From an uncultured Clostridia bacterium (GTDB taxonomy: Bacteria; Bacillota; Clostridia; TANB77; CAG-508): DNA of 42,146 bases. Both the position numbers and the translations under genes were made by a program. The notes under the pieces were generated by a model that was given only the letters and a program-made list of their open reading frames with translations, did not search any database and was not told where the DNA came from. The DNA lies in NCBI GenBank assembly GCA_947628925.1, contig CANRBU010000001.1, positions 1-42,146 of the forward strand, read 5' to 3'. This document shows, piece after piece, positions 1 to 7,174 of the stretch (its first letter is position 1; every line of letters starts with the position of its first letter).

Positions 1-33
1 AATTACAGAATTCATTCCCTTAAAGTAGCCTAA
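1..33 (+). CDS. Transposase C-terminus (partial, IS3-family OrfB-like)
   Basis: Frame 1 reads NYRIHSLKVA followed by TAA at 31-33. A final Tyr-Arg-(x)n-Lys-hydrophobic-Ala tail just before the right inverted repeat is typical of the DDE integrase (OrfB) of IS3-family elements. The catalytic part lies outside the window, so activity cannot be judged. Confidence 0.6.
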   Translation, partial: NYRIHSLKVA

Positions 34-77
34 TATAAACTTAATCAAAAAGTGTCTAACTTTTTGGGTTCAGTTCA
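1..77 (+). mobile_element. Right end of an IS3-family (IS150-like) insertion sequence
   Basis: The window opens inside an insertion sequence. The first 33 bases encode the last ten residues and stop of a transposase, and positions 53-77 look like the right terminal inverted repeat: it begins TGTCTAACTTTTTGGG and ends in CAGTTCA, matching the general form of IS150-group ends. The rest of the element lies to the left of the window. The element stops about 25 bases from the stop codon of the next gene, so it did not interrupt it. The family call is from memory of the IR and C-terminal pattern, not from a search. Confidence 0.7.
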
Positions 78-102
78 TTTCTAGGCTCTTCCATATTTTT
101 TA

Positions 103-657
103 TTAAATATTTATATAATAATATTGAAAGTATGTTTCTTGTCCTGCTACAACTGATTTATTAGCAGTTTTGTTCTTTGTTGGACATGCAATTCTTATTT
201 TCTTTATATCTGTTGAATCTGTTTTAAAATATAAATATCCGTTAGTAGTTTGTTTTGCTGCAATATCTGTTTGCAAAAGTTGATTTTTATTTACAGAATT
301 TTCAACTTCAAAATCTTGCATTCCAGCATTTACATGTGCTAATTCATTACCATTAGAATCTAATAAGGCAAAACTATATGTTAAAATATTTACTGATTTA
401 TTGCCATTATTAGTTATAGAAAGGTTTACTCCTGTATATGGAATTTTCTCATCCTCATAAAATCCACTAAAATATGTAACATCATCTAATTTATTTAGCT
501 TAAATGATACACTTTCATCATATTCATTTATTTTTAAAGTTTCATTTTTGTTTACTGAGCCTCCGCCTTTATTTCCTCCAAACATAAATATCAATGCTAT
601 TGCAACAATTACTATAATAACTATAATCAATATTTTATTATTCTTTAGTTTCTCCAT
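103..657 (-). CDS. Membrane-anchored DUF4352-like extracellular protein
   Basis: This is a 184-residue protein with a Lys-rich start, one strongly hydrophobic segment (about residues 9-27) and a Gly/Ser/Asn linker, followed by a beta-rich domain of about 140 residues. The pattern (threonine/asparagine-rich strands, a 'NNGNKSVNI' turn, 'LLDSNGNEL') resembles the immunoglobulin-like DUF4352 / DUF5067 domains found on many Firmicute surface proteins. There is no lipobox cysteine, so it is probably held by an uncleaved signal anchor. It lies 26 bases downstream of the membrane protein at 684-1106 and is probably co-transcribed with it from the operator region at 1219-1273. The function is unknown. 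Confidence 0.6.
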   Translation of the reverse strand: MEKLKNNKILIIVIIVIVAIALIFMFGGNKGGGSVNKNETLKINEYDESVSFKLNKLDDVTYFSGFYEDEKIPYTGVNLSITNNGNKSVNILTYSFALLDSNGNELAHVNAGMQDFEVENSVNKNQLLQTDIAAKQTTNGYLYFKTDSTDIKKIRIACPTKNKTANKSVVAGQETYFQYYYINI

Positions 658-683
658 AAATTTTCCCCCTTATTAATATATTT

Positions 684-1106
684 TTATTTTTCCTCATTTT
701 TCTTATATAAAAATGGAAAAATTAAAACTAAAAACACACCTACACACATTAAATAAAAGCCAAGTCCAAAATTCCATGTCACACCATTTTCTGGTTGCAT
801 GTTGACTACTTTAAAAATAACATTAAGTAATACTGCAAGTTGTATTATACTGCTGATTAATGTTAACTTCACATTTGTTAATCCTTTAAAAAATTTTGGT
901 GAAATTTTTTCGCTAAATATAACTATTAAACTAAAAATTGACAATATGAAAGTTAAAGCTCCGTCAGGTGTATTTTTAAATTGTTGAGTTTGTGAATAGT
1001 CAATTATTGTAGAACCTACTGTAGCCCAATTGCAAAATAAAGAAATAATAATTATTACATTTCCTATGATTCCAAGTATTTTTGTATTTTTTACTTTTTC
1101 TAACAT
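684..1106 (-). CDS. Small four-helix membrane protein, unknown function
   Basis: This 140-residue protein has four clear hydrophobic helices (about residues 10-29, 48-64, 78-98 and 112-133) and a charged KKNEEK tail, so it is an integral membrane protein with both ends probably inside. An AGGAG-type ribosome binding site sits before the ATG. I recognise no family motif. It is the first gene behind the minus-strand promoter at 1219-1247, whose -35 box lies in a perfect inverted repeat, and it precedes the membrane-anchored protein at 103-657. The pair looks like a small regulated accessory operon, possibly controlled by the divergent XRE regulator. Confidence 0.55.
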   Translation of the reverse strand: MLEKVKNTKILGIIGNVIIIISLFCNWATVGSTIIDYSQTQQFKNTPDGALTFILSIFSLIVIFSEKISPKFFKGLTNVKLTLISSIIQLAVLLNVIFKVVNMQPENGVTWNFGLGFYLMCVGVFLVLIFPFLYKKNEEK

Positions 1107-1218
1107 TTTTTTATTTCTCCTTTCATATTTATTTTTATATACGAATTTTCAGTTACACCTCCTCTACTTCATCTTCTGTGATAATTATTATTATTTTTAG
1201 TATCACTTATTTATTTTC

Positions 1219-1247
1219 ATTTTAGCATAAATATTTTACTTTGTAAA
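1219..1247 (-). promoter_or_regulatory. Promoter of the 684-1106 / 103-657 pair
   Basis: On the minus strand TTTACA (1247-1242) and TAAAAT (1224-1219) are separated by 17 bases, a good sigma-A type arrangement. The -35 box is part of the operator palindrome. Confidence 0.55.
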
Positions 1248-1273
1248 GTATTAATTTACAAAGTAAAATATTT
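1229..1273. promoter_or_regulatory. Perfect 19-bp inverted repeat, probable regulator operator
   Basis: Positions 1229-1247 and 1255-1273 are perfect 19-base inverted arms around a 7-base spacer. Each arm also contains its own dyad of the form TTTAC-NNN-GTAAA (1235-1247 and 1255-1267), with centres 20 bp apart, about two helical turns. This is the layout expected for two dimers of an XRE-type repressor side by side between divergent promoters. Confidence 0.6.
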
Positions 1274-1284
1274 CTTTGTTTATA
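1255..1284 (+). promoter_or_regulatory. Possible promoter of the XRE regulator gene
   Basis: TTTACA (1255-1260, inside the operator) and TTTATA (1279-1284) are separated by 18 bases and precede the ATG at 1344. It is weaker than the divergent minus-strand promoter. Confidence 0.35.
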
Positions 1285-1343
1285 CATTGAATTTTAATTT
1301 ATATAATTGCTAATAATAATTAAATAGAAAGGAACTCAACTAT

Positions 1344-1685
1344 ATGTGTAAAAATAGTAAAATTTTGAAAATTATTGGTAACAATATAAAATAAGCTAGA
1401 TTGTCCAACAAATATACACAAGAACAAGTAGCAGAAAAAATAGGTTCTTCATGTAAATTTATTTCTATGATTGAACGTGGAGTCAGTGGGTTAAGTGTTT
1501 CTACTATAGCTAATTTATGCGATGTTTTGGATATTGAACCTAATAGCCTTTTTAATGGAATTATTGATTTTCATAATAATGATGTTTCTAATAAATATAT
1601 TATTGATAGTCTATCTTTACTATCTTCTGATGATAAAGATTTTATTATAAGCGTTATTGACTATGTGTTGAAAAAAAATAGTTAA
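1344..1685 (+). pseudogene. XRE-family transcriptional regulator interrupted by an in-frame TAA
   Basis: An ATG at 1344, preceded by GAAAGGA, opens a frame reading MCKNSKILKIIGNNIK, then TAA at 1392-1394. The same frame continues ARLSNKYTQEQVAEKIGSS and the rest of a normal XRE helix-turn-helix domain to 1685. Family members usually have a lysine pair at the stop (NIKKAR), so one A-to-T change of AAA to TAA explains it. Read through, the product would be 113 residues. Restart at TTG 1401 is possible, but it has no ribosome binding site and would lack the first helix. The gene faces the palindromic operator at 1229-1273, so it was probably the autoregulator of this locus. No CGG is involved, so this is separate from the frameshifts elsewhere. 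Confidence 0.65.
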
Positions 1686-1702
1686 TAAAGATATTTCAAA
1701 TG

Positions 1703-1731
1703 TTGCAATTTTACATAAAATATTGTATAAT
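1703..1731 (+). promoter_or_regulatory. Strong promoter for the small gene at 1818
   Basis: TTGCAA (1703-1708), a 17-base spacer and a perfect TATAAT (1726-1731) predict a transcript starting near 1738, with an untranslated leader of about 80 bases. Confidence 0.65.
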
Positions 1732-1759
1732 AGTTACGTAATATGTATAGGAACCAATC

Positions 1760-1810
1760 GTCATATGCAAGTCGGGAGGTTTCTATGACCTCCCTATAAT
1801 TTAAGGAGGT
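1760..1810 (+). promoter_or_regulatory. Structured leader with alternative pairings around the ribosome binding site
   Basis: GGGAGGT (1774-1780) pairs perfectly with ACCTCCC (1788-1794). The same ACCTCC can instead pair with the GGAGGT of the true ribosome binding site (1805-1810). A third stem, GTCATA (1760-1765) with TATGAC (1784-1789), overlaps the first. These mutually exclusive stems would hide or expose the Shine-Dalgarno sequence, as in a translational switch. The pairings are seen by eye; no folding energy was calculated. Confidence 0.5.
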
Positions 1811-1817
1811 GTATCAC

Positions 1818-2066
1818 ATGATACAATCTTGCGAAAAGCAAGAACAGCAACTGTGTGGAACAATGGTACATGGATATAATTGTATCCAAACTGATGACGG
1901 AAAAAAAGTTGAACTATTTACGAAAATCGTTGTTGAAACGATTGACGGAAATAAATTACGCGGCGAGATTGCATATATCGCTGAAAATTATTTCGATATT
2001 CTTCCGTTTCAGGAACCCATTAAAAAGATTTACTTTTCCGATGTTAAAAAAATTGCCATTGTATAA
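1818..2066 (+). CDS. Small SH3/Sm-barrel-like protein, unknown function
   Basis: This 82-residue protein starts at the ATG 7 bases after a full AAGGAGGT ribosome binding site; a GTG at 1809 lies inside that site and is not the start. After a Cys/Gln-rich beginning, the sequence has alternating strands with 'DGNKLRGEI', then 'YFDIL' and a last strand ending 'VKKIAIV'. That strand-turn-strand spacing is like small Sm/SH3-type barrels, but I cannot name a family. Base use is richer in G and C (GAC, CGC-GGC, TTCCG) than the neighbours, which may mean it was acquired. It has its own promoter, a structured leader and a terminator, so it is a stand-alone unit. Confidence 0.6.
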   Translation: MIQSCEKQEQQLCGTMVHGYNCIQTDDGKKVELFTKIVVETIDGNKLRGEIAYIAENYFDILPFQEPIKKIYFSDVKKIAIV

Positions 2067-2076
2067 TCCACACAGC

Positions 2077-2107
2077 AAAAAAGGAATCTGCCTAAGATTC
2101 CTTTTTT
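2077..2107. terminator. Bidirectional terminator between the small gene and rplS
   Basis: A 13-bp perfect stem (2077-2089 with 2095-2107) around GCCTA is flanked by A and T runs on both sides. It serves the plus-strand gene ending at 2066 and the rplS operon ending at 2118. Confidence 0.85.
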
Positions 2108-2117
2108 GGTTATATGT

Positions 2118-2732
2118 TTATTTATCAGCTTTTTTATCTTCATTTTTTTCATCTTTGTCTTTTACAACATCAACTTTTTCTTCTTTAACAGTATCAACAA
2201 CTTCTTGCTCTACTGGTTTTTCAGTTTCAATAGCTGGTGCTTCAACTTTTTCTTCAGCTACAGTTGTTTCTTCTACAACTTCATTTTTAGCTGTTTCTTC
2301 AACTACAGCTGGTTCTTCTTTAGCTTCTTGTTCTACTGGTTCTTCTACTAAATCTTCTTTTATAAGAATTTCTTTATCTTCTATTCTAGCACCAATTTGT
2401 TCTTTTGTTTTAGCTGATTTACCAAGTCTTTCTCTTAAATAGAATAGTTTTGCACGTCTTGCTTTACCTACTCTTACTAATTCTACTTTTTCTACTAATG
2501 GTGAATGTACTAAAAATGTTTTTTCAACACCTACACCATAAGAATTTTTTCTTACTGTAAATGTTTGGTTTATTCCTCCACCTTGTACTTTAATAATTAT
2601 TCCTTCAAATACTTGGATTCTTTCTTTGTTTCCTTCTTTAATTCTAGCATGTACTTTTACAGTATTTCCAACTTTTAAATCAGGAATTTTATTCTTAAGT
2701 TGTTCATGTTCAATTGATTTAATAATATCCAT
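2118..2732 (-). CDS. rplS: Ribosomal protein L19 with a long acidic/valine-rich C-terminal tail
   Basis: Residues 1 to about 110 are ordinary bacterial L19, with the family signature around 'RKNSYGVGVEKTFLVHSP' and the basic 'RRAKLFYLRERLGKSAK' end. L19 sits at the interface between the ribosomal subunits. About 90 further residues follow, made almost only of Glu, Lys, Val, Thr, Ala and Pro, while usual L19 has about 115 residues in total. The tail is low-complexity and probably disordered. The ribosome binding site is AAGGAGG. It is the last gene of the ylxM-ffh-rpsP-khpA-rimM-trmD-rplS run. There is no internal break; the tail is in the same frame. Confidence 0.95.
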   Translation of the reverse strand: MDIIKSIEHEQLKNKIPDLKVGNTVKVHARIKEGNKERIQVFEGIIIKVQGGGINQTFTVRKNSYGVGVEKTFLVHSPLVEKVELVRVGKARRAKLFYLRERLGKSAKTKEQIGARIEDKEILIKEDLVEEPVEQEAKEEPAVVEETAKNEVVEETTVAEEKVEAPAIETEKPVEQEVVDTVKEEKVDVVKDKDEKNEDKKADK

Positions 2733-2767
2733 TTTAGAATTTACCTCCTTCTTTTTTTGAGCGGTGC

Positions 2768-3496
2768 CTAACTTTGTGGCACTTCATTTTTTATTTTTTC
2801 TAAAATTTCTTTTTCATGTTCTGACATTTTATAGTTTTTTAATAAATCTGGTCTTTTTGTATAAGTTATTTCTAAAGCTTTTTCTTTACGCCATTTTTCA
2901 ATGTTTTCATGATGACCTGACAACAAGATTTGTGGAACTTTTATACCTTCAAACTCTTCTGGTCTTGTGTATTGTGGATATTCAAGTAAAACCTGTGAAA
3001 AAGATTCTTCTTTAATTGAATCATCTGCTAGCACACCTTCTACATATCTACTCACACAATCTATTAAAACCATTGCTGGTAATTCTCCACCTGTTAAAAC
3101 ATAGTCACCAATTGAAATTTCTTCATCAACAATCTTATCTAATACACGTTGGTCAATTCCCTCATAATGTCCACATAGCAAAATCAAATTTTCTTCTTTT
3201 GCCAATTCTTGAACTTTAGCTTGAGTTAATTGTTTACCCTGTGGTGACATGTATATTACTTTTGATTTTTCAGTTTTAACTGATTTATAAGCTCTATACA
3301 CAACATCAGGCATCATTACCATACCTGCTCCACCACCATATGGAGTATCATCTACTTTTTTATGCTTGTTTTCTGAAAAATCTCTGATATTTACTAAATT
3401 CAAGTTTATCAAATTTTTTTCTTGTGCTTTTCCTAGAATACTTGTTTTACATATTTCAAACATTTCTGGAAAAAGTGTTAAAACATTAAATTGCAT
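2768..3496 (-). CDS. trmD: tRNA (guanine-37-N1) methyltransferase
   Basis: TrmD methylates G37 next to the anticodon using S-adenosylmethionine, which prevents +1 frameshifting at CCN proline codons. The protein is 242 residues. The family hallmarks are present: 'DDTPYGGGAGMVM' near residue 50, and the trefoil-knot SAM site 'LLCGHYEGIDQR' and 'EISIGDYVLTGGE' at about residues 109-140. The start has AAGGAG eight bases upstream. It lies between rimM and rplS, the usual order in bacteria. It is notable here because the genome appears to tolerate +1 shifts at CGG, but the enzyme itself looks intact. Confidence 0.97.
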   Translation of the reverse strand: MQFNVLTLFPEMFEICKTSILGKAQEKNLINLNLVNIRDFSENKHKKVDDTPYGGGAGMVMMPDVVYRAYKSVKTEKSKVIYMSPQGKQLTQAKVQELAKEENLILLCGHYEGIDQRVLDKIVDEEISIGDYVLTGGELPAMVLIDCVSRYVEGVLADDSIKEESFSQVLLEYPQYTRPEEFEGIKVPQILLSGHHENIEKWRKEKALEITYTKRPDLLKNYKMSEHEKEILEKIKNEVPQS

Positions 3497-3510
3497 GATT
3501 TTCTCCTTAT

Positions 3511-4017
3511 TTATTCTAATCCTGTAACCATGTGTACAATTATCTTGTTTTCTTCTAACGAAATTTCTTTTATAACATCTTGTATTGCTGGCAATAAAAT
3601 TTCTTTTTGTTCTTGTGTTTTTACAACATAAATATCATTACTTCCTGTATTATAAATATCATCAAGGACTCCCAAAGTTTTTCCTTCATCTGTATATACT
3701 TGCATTCCAATTAGGTCTGCTATGTAGTAACTTCCTTCTTCTAGTTTAGCTGCATCTTTGCGTTCTACTTTTAAAATGCCATTACGCAAATTTTCTGCAT
3801 CTTCAACTTTGTCAATACCCTTGAATTTTAGTAATACCATGTTTTTGTGATATTTTACTTCTTCTATTTCATATTGTTTTTGGGTTTGTCTAATTACAAC
3901 ATATACTTTTTTTAAGTTGTCAAACCTTGTTATGTCATCTGTATATGGTGTAACTTTTACCATCCCTTTAATACCAAAAGCTTTAACAATTTGACCTATT
4001 TCAAAATATTCTTGCAT
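3511..4017 (-). CDS. rimM: 16S rRNA processing protein RimM
   Basis: RimM helps mature the 30S head around ribosomal protein S19. This 168-residue protein has the N-terminal beta-barrel ('FEIGQIVKAFGIKGMVKVTPYTDD') and the C-terminal PRC barrel (from about residue 95, 'YYIADLIGMQVYTDEGKTLG', then 'DIYVVK' and 'EILLPAI'). It starts at an ATG behind TAGGAG and lies 9 bases after khpA and 14 bases before trmD, so the genes are co-transcribed. Confidence 0.96.
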   Translation of the reverse strand: MQEYFEIGQIVKAFGIKGMVKVTPYTDDITRFDNLKKVYVVIRQTQKQYEIEEVKYHKNMVLLKFKGIDKVEDAENLRNGILKVERKDAAKLEEGSYYIADLIGMQVYTDEGKTLGVLDDIYNTGSNDIYVVKTQEQKEILLPAIQDVIKEISLEENKIIVHMVTGLE

Positions 4018-4026
4018 AGATAACTC

Positions 4027-4263
4027 CTAATCTAAGAACTCTACATTAATTTTTTGTTTTTCCTTTACTGCCATTGATTTTATTACAGTTCTTATAGATC
4101 TTGCAATTTTACCTTGTTTTCCTATAATTCTGCCCATGTCTTCTGGTGCAACTCTTACTTCTAATGTTAAACTTTTTCCATCCTCTGATGTTTTTTCTGT
4201 AATTTGAATTGCATCTTGATTTTCAACTAAATGTGTTACTATAGTTTCTAAGATATCTTTCAT
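4027..4263 (-). CDS. khpA: KH-domain RNA-binding protein KhpA
   Basis: This 78-residue single KH-domain protein has the RNA-binding GxxG loop in 'RIIGKQGKIARSIRTVI' (about residues 44-60). In Gram-positive bacteria KhpA (YlqC) works with KhpB in RNA binding linked to cell division and elongation. Its place between rpsP and rimM is the standard one. A TAGGAGG ribosome binding site precedes the start. Confidence 0.95.
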   Translation of the reverse strand: MKDILETIVTHLVENQDAIQITEKTSEDGKSLTLEVRVAPEDMGRIIGKQGKIARSIRTVIKSMAVKEKQKINVEFLD

Positions 4264-4275
4264 ATCCTATACCTC

Positions 4276-4518
4276 CTATTTTGCCTTAGCAATAAGTGCT
4301 TTTACTGTGTCTGTTGGTTTTGCACCATTTTTAATCCATTTTTCTACTTTTTCTTTGTCTAGTACAATTGTCTCTGGTTTGCTCATTGGGTCATATGTTC
4401 CTATTTGTTCTACAATTTTACCATCTCTTGGGCTTCTTGAATCTGCCACAACAATATGATAAAAAGGAGCTTTTTTCTTTCCTTCTCTTTGCAATCTGAT
4501 TTTTACCATTTTAGTCAC
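4276..4518 (-). CDS. rpsP: Ribosomal protein S16
   Basis: An 80-residue S16 of normal length, starting 'MVKIRLQREGKKKAPFYHIVV' after a three-residue lead, with the conserved 'ADSRSPRDGK' and 'IGTYDP' motifs. It is an early-binding 30S protein. The ribosome binding site AAGGAGGTGA is almost the full anti-16S complement. It is separated from ffh by four bases and from khpA by twelve. Confidence 0.97.
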   Translation of the reverse strand: MTKMVKIRLQREGKKKAPFYHIVVADSRSPRDGKIVEQIGTYDPMSKPETIVLDKEKVEKWIKNGAKPTDTVKALIAKAK

Positions 4519-4522
4519 CTCC

Positions 4523-5876
4523 TTAAAATTTAAAGTTCTTTAAAGTATTTTCATCAATACCATTCATCAATTTTTTCATTCCACCTTTGTTGTTCTTTAG
4601 CTGTTTCATCATTTTTTGTGTTGCCTCAAAAGATTTTATGAATTTATTAACTTCTTGTACAGATGTACCACTTCCCTTTGCAATTCTTTGTCTACGACTG
4701 CCATTTAAAATTCTATAGTTTCTTTTTTCTTTTTTTGTCATAGAACAAATAATTGCTTCTATTCTTTCAAATTCTTTATCATCTACTTTTACATCTTTAA
4801 GTTTGTTCATTCCAGGAATCATTTTTAATAAAGAAGAAAAAGAACCCATTTTTTTCATTTGTCTTAGTTGAGCTAAATAATCATCTAAATCAAATTCGTT
4901 TTTACGCATTTGTTTTTCCAATTTTTCAGCTTGTTCTAAGTCAAAACTTTCTTCAGCTTTTTCAATAACAGATAGAATATCTCCCATACCTAATATTCTT
5001 CCGAGCCATTCTATCTGGATAAAAGATTTCTAAGTCACTTAATTTTTCACCGGTTGCTGCAAATTTAATTGGTCTCCCTGTTATTTTCTTTACTGAAAGT
5101 GCTGCACCACCACGAGTATCACCATCTAATTTTGTTAAAATAATCCCATCAATTCCTACTTCTTTATGAAATGTGTCAGCAACATTTACTGCCTCTTGAC
5201 CTGTCATAGAATCGACTACTAACAAAATTTCATGTGGTTTTACAGATGCTTTAACATTTTTTAGTTCTTGCATTAATTCTTCATCAATTTGTAAACGACC
5301 TGCTGTATCTAAGATAATAACATCATTCAATTTTGATATTGCTACATTTATTGCTTGTTTTGCAATATGTACAACATCTTTTGATTGTTCATTACTAAAT
5401 ACAGGTATATTAAGTTGATTTCCTACAACTTGCAATTGCTTTATAGCTGCTGGTCTATATACATCACAAGCAACTAGCAATGGCTTTTTACCTTGTTTGC
5501 GAAATAAATTAGCTAATTTACCAGCTGTTGTTGTTTTACCTGAACCTTGAAGTCCAACTAGCATAATTATTGTTGGAGGGTTAGGTGTAAAATTAACTTT
5601 ACTTTCTGTCCCACCTAATAACTCTATAAGTTCATCTCTTACGATTTTCACGACTTGTTGACCAGGTGTTAAAGACTTAAGTACATCTTGCCCTAATGCT
5701 TTTTCTTGAATTGTACTAATAAATTCTTTAACAATTTTATAGTTAACATCAGCTTCTAATAAAGCAAGTTTTACTTCTCTTAGTATATCTTTTAAATCTG
5801 ATTCTGTAATTCTTGCTTTTCCACTTAACTTTCTTGTAATTTCTTGTAAGCGGTTTGATAGACCTTCAAAAGCCAT
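4523..5876 (-). CDS. ffh: Signal recognition particle GTPase Ffh, read through a +1 shift at CGG
   Basis: Ffh binds SRP RNA and signal sequences and delivers ribosomes to the membrane. The frame from 5876 gives 291 normal residues: N domain, P-loop 'GLQGSGKTTTAGKL' near residue 108, 'DTAGR', 'TKLDGDTRGG'. It then hits CGG at 5003-5001 and would end 12 residues later as nonsense. Skipping the C at 5003 reads GGA and continues 'GRILGMGDILSVIEKAEE', the expected end of the G domain, then the Met-rich M domain with the SRP-RNA motif 'RNYRILNGSRRQRIAKGSG'. The total is 450 residues, the normal family length. Without the shift the cell would have no M domain in an essential protein, so the shift must be made or the C is a sequencing error. 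Confidence 0.93.
5001..5003 (-). other. Candidate +1 frameshift site CGG-A in ffh
   Basis: Zero-frame codon 292 reads ...ATG GCT CGG AAG. In the family this position is Gly (MAGRILGMGD). Skipping C gives GCT GGA AGA ATA TTA and restores the reading frame. Confidence 0.8.
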
Positions 5877-5899
5877 TTATTTCACTCCTTAGTAATAAT

Positions 5900-6265
5900 T
5901 TATATTAAATAACGTAGTTCTTTTTTTACACTTTCCAAAATGTTAGCAATTTTTTGATCTGAATAATCTTTTTGAATTTTCGCTATTTCTAATAAAACTT
6001 TATTTATCTTTTTTTCTTGTTTCAACATCCTTTTCATAAAAGCCAGCTTTTCCTCGTATTCGAAAAGTTTTTTCTCCCCTTTCTTTATAATATCTCTTAC
6101 AGCTTGCCTAGTCACTTGATTGTTTTCAGCAATTTCTGAAAGAGATAGATCATTATTATAATAGTCATTTATAAATTCATATTGCTTTTCTGTTAATAAA
6201 GCACCATAAAATTCGCATAACATACTTATTTTTATTTTATTTTCTAAATTCTTTTTTTCTTCCAT
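5900..6265 (-). CDS. ylxM: YlxM-family helix-turn-helix protein
   Basis: This 121-residue protein has a sigma-70 region 4-like helix-turn-helix ('YNNDLSLSEIAENNQVTRQAVRDIIKKGEKKL', about residues 32-64) and a basic C-terminal helical part. YlxM (UPF0122) is encoded directly before ffh in Firmicutes and is thought to influence SRP function or expression. It is the first gene of the operon and lies about 65 bases behind a consensus promoter. Confidence 0.92.
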   Translation of the reverse strand: MEEKKNLENKIKISMLCEFYGALLTEKQYEFINDYYNNDLSLSEIAENNQVTRQAVRDIIKKGEKKLFEYEEKLAFMKRMLKQEKKINKVLLEIAKIQKDYSDQKIANILESVKKELRYLI

Positions 6266-6331
6266 ATACTTTTACTCTCTCTTTTGAAAAAATAAATTTG
6301 TACATATGGTGATTAAATGTAATGCATTTCT

Positions 6332-6360
6332 ACTTTACACCTTTTTTTCGCTTTTGTCAA
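6332..6360 (-). promoter_or_regulatory. Promoter of the ylxM-ffh-rpsP operon
   Basis: On the minus strand TTGACA (6360-6355), a 17-base spacer and TAAAGT (6337-6332) make a near-consensus sigma-A promoter. The leader before ylxM is about 60 bases. Confidence 0.75.
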
Positions 6361-6399
6361 GCCTTTTTTATAAATTTCTTTAGTTTTTTGCATAAAATT

Positions 6400-7143
6400 T
6401 TATTTTAATAGTCTTTTTAAAATCTGTTCTCTACATTTTGTTTCAAAACTATCATCTAAATTTTGTAATTCAATTTTTTCGCCATATTTTCTTTCTAAGC
6501 AATATTTTATTATATAATCTGCTATTTGTGGATTTTTAGAAAGTAATGGGCCATGTAAATATGTTGCAATTACATTTCCTATGAAAAATCCTTCATGTGT
6601 GTTTCCAAAGGAATTCCCATTACCATATAGAACTTTTCCAAAAGGAGACATTCCATTAAAAGTTTGTCCACCATGGTTTTCAAAACCAATTACTTTAGTT
6701 GGATTTCCCTCTTGTAACTCAACTTCTAATACAATATTCCCAATACATCTTTTTTTTCTATCATTTATAGCTTCTGTATAATATGGAAAAATTTCTAAGC
6801 CCGGAATAATGTTACCTTCTACACCTTTATAGTATTTTCCAAATAATTGGTATGCACCACAAATTAGTAAAAAGAACACTCCTTCTTGTACAGCTTTTTT
6901 TATATTATCTTTGTATTTTATTAAATCATCTGCTAATATACTTTGTTCATTATCAGCCCCACCACCAGCAAAAACAATATCATAGCTTGAAAAATTAGGC
7001 GTTTCGTCATTAATTGAATAATTGTCTATTTTGCAAGATATATTTCTTTGTTCCATACGATATTTCAAGACTTGAAGATTTCCATAATCTCCATATAATT
7101 CTAACATATCTGGATATAAATATAAAATTTTAAGTTCTTTCAT
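6400..7143 (-). CDS. gatD: Lipid II isoglutaminyl synthase, glutaminase subunit GatD
   Basis: GatD frees ammonia from glutamine for MurT, which amidates the D-glutamate of lipid II in Gram-positive cell walls. This 247-residue CobB/CobQ-type amidotransferase has the nucleophile cysteine in 'LLICGAYQLFG' (about residue 95), 'GFENHGGQT' and the catalytic histidine in 'ATYLHGPLLSKNP' (about residue 198). It follows murT by 31 bases, the usual pairing. An AGAGGA ribosome binding site lies before the ATG. Confidence 0.94.
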   Translation of the reverse strand: MKELKILYLYPDMLELYGDYGNLQVLKYRMEQRNISCKIDNYSINDETPNFSSYDIVFAGGGADNEQSILADDLIKYKDNIKKAVQEGVFFLLICGAYQLFGKYYKGVEGNIIPGLEIFPYYTEAINDRKKRCIGNIVLEVELQEGNPTKVIGFENHGGQTFNGMSPFGKVLYGNGNSFGNTHEGFFIGNVIATYLHGPLLSKNPQIADYIIKYCLERKYGEKIELQNLDDSFETKCREQILKRLLK

Positions 7144-7174
7144 CTATAACATTCCTCTCAAATATATATGAATA

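Noticed and set aside
1392..1394. TAA recoded as an amino acid in this organism
   Set aside because: TAA is the ordinary stop of most genes in the window, several followed directly by terminators.
1855..2442. Long plus-strand frame overlapping the small gene and rplS
   Set aside because: It is the mirror of the low-complexity L19 tail, crosses a strong terminator and has Ser/Phe-rich nonsense text.
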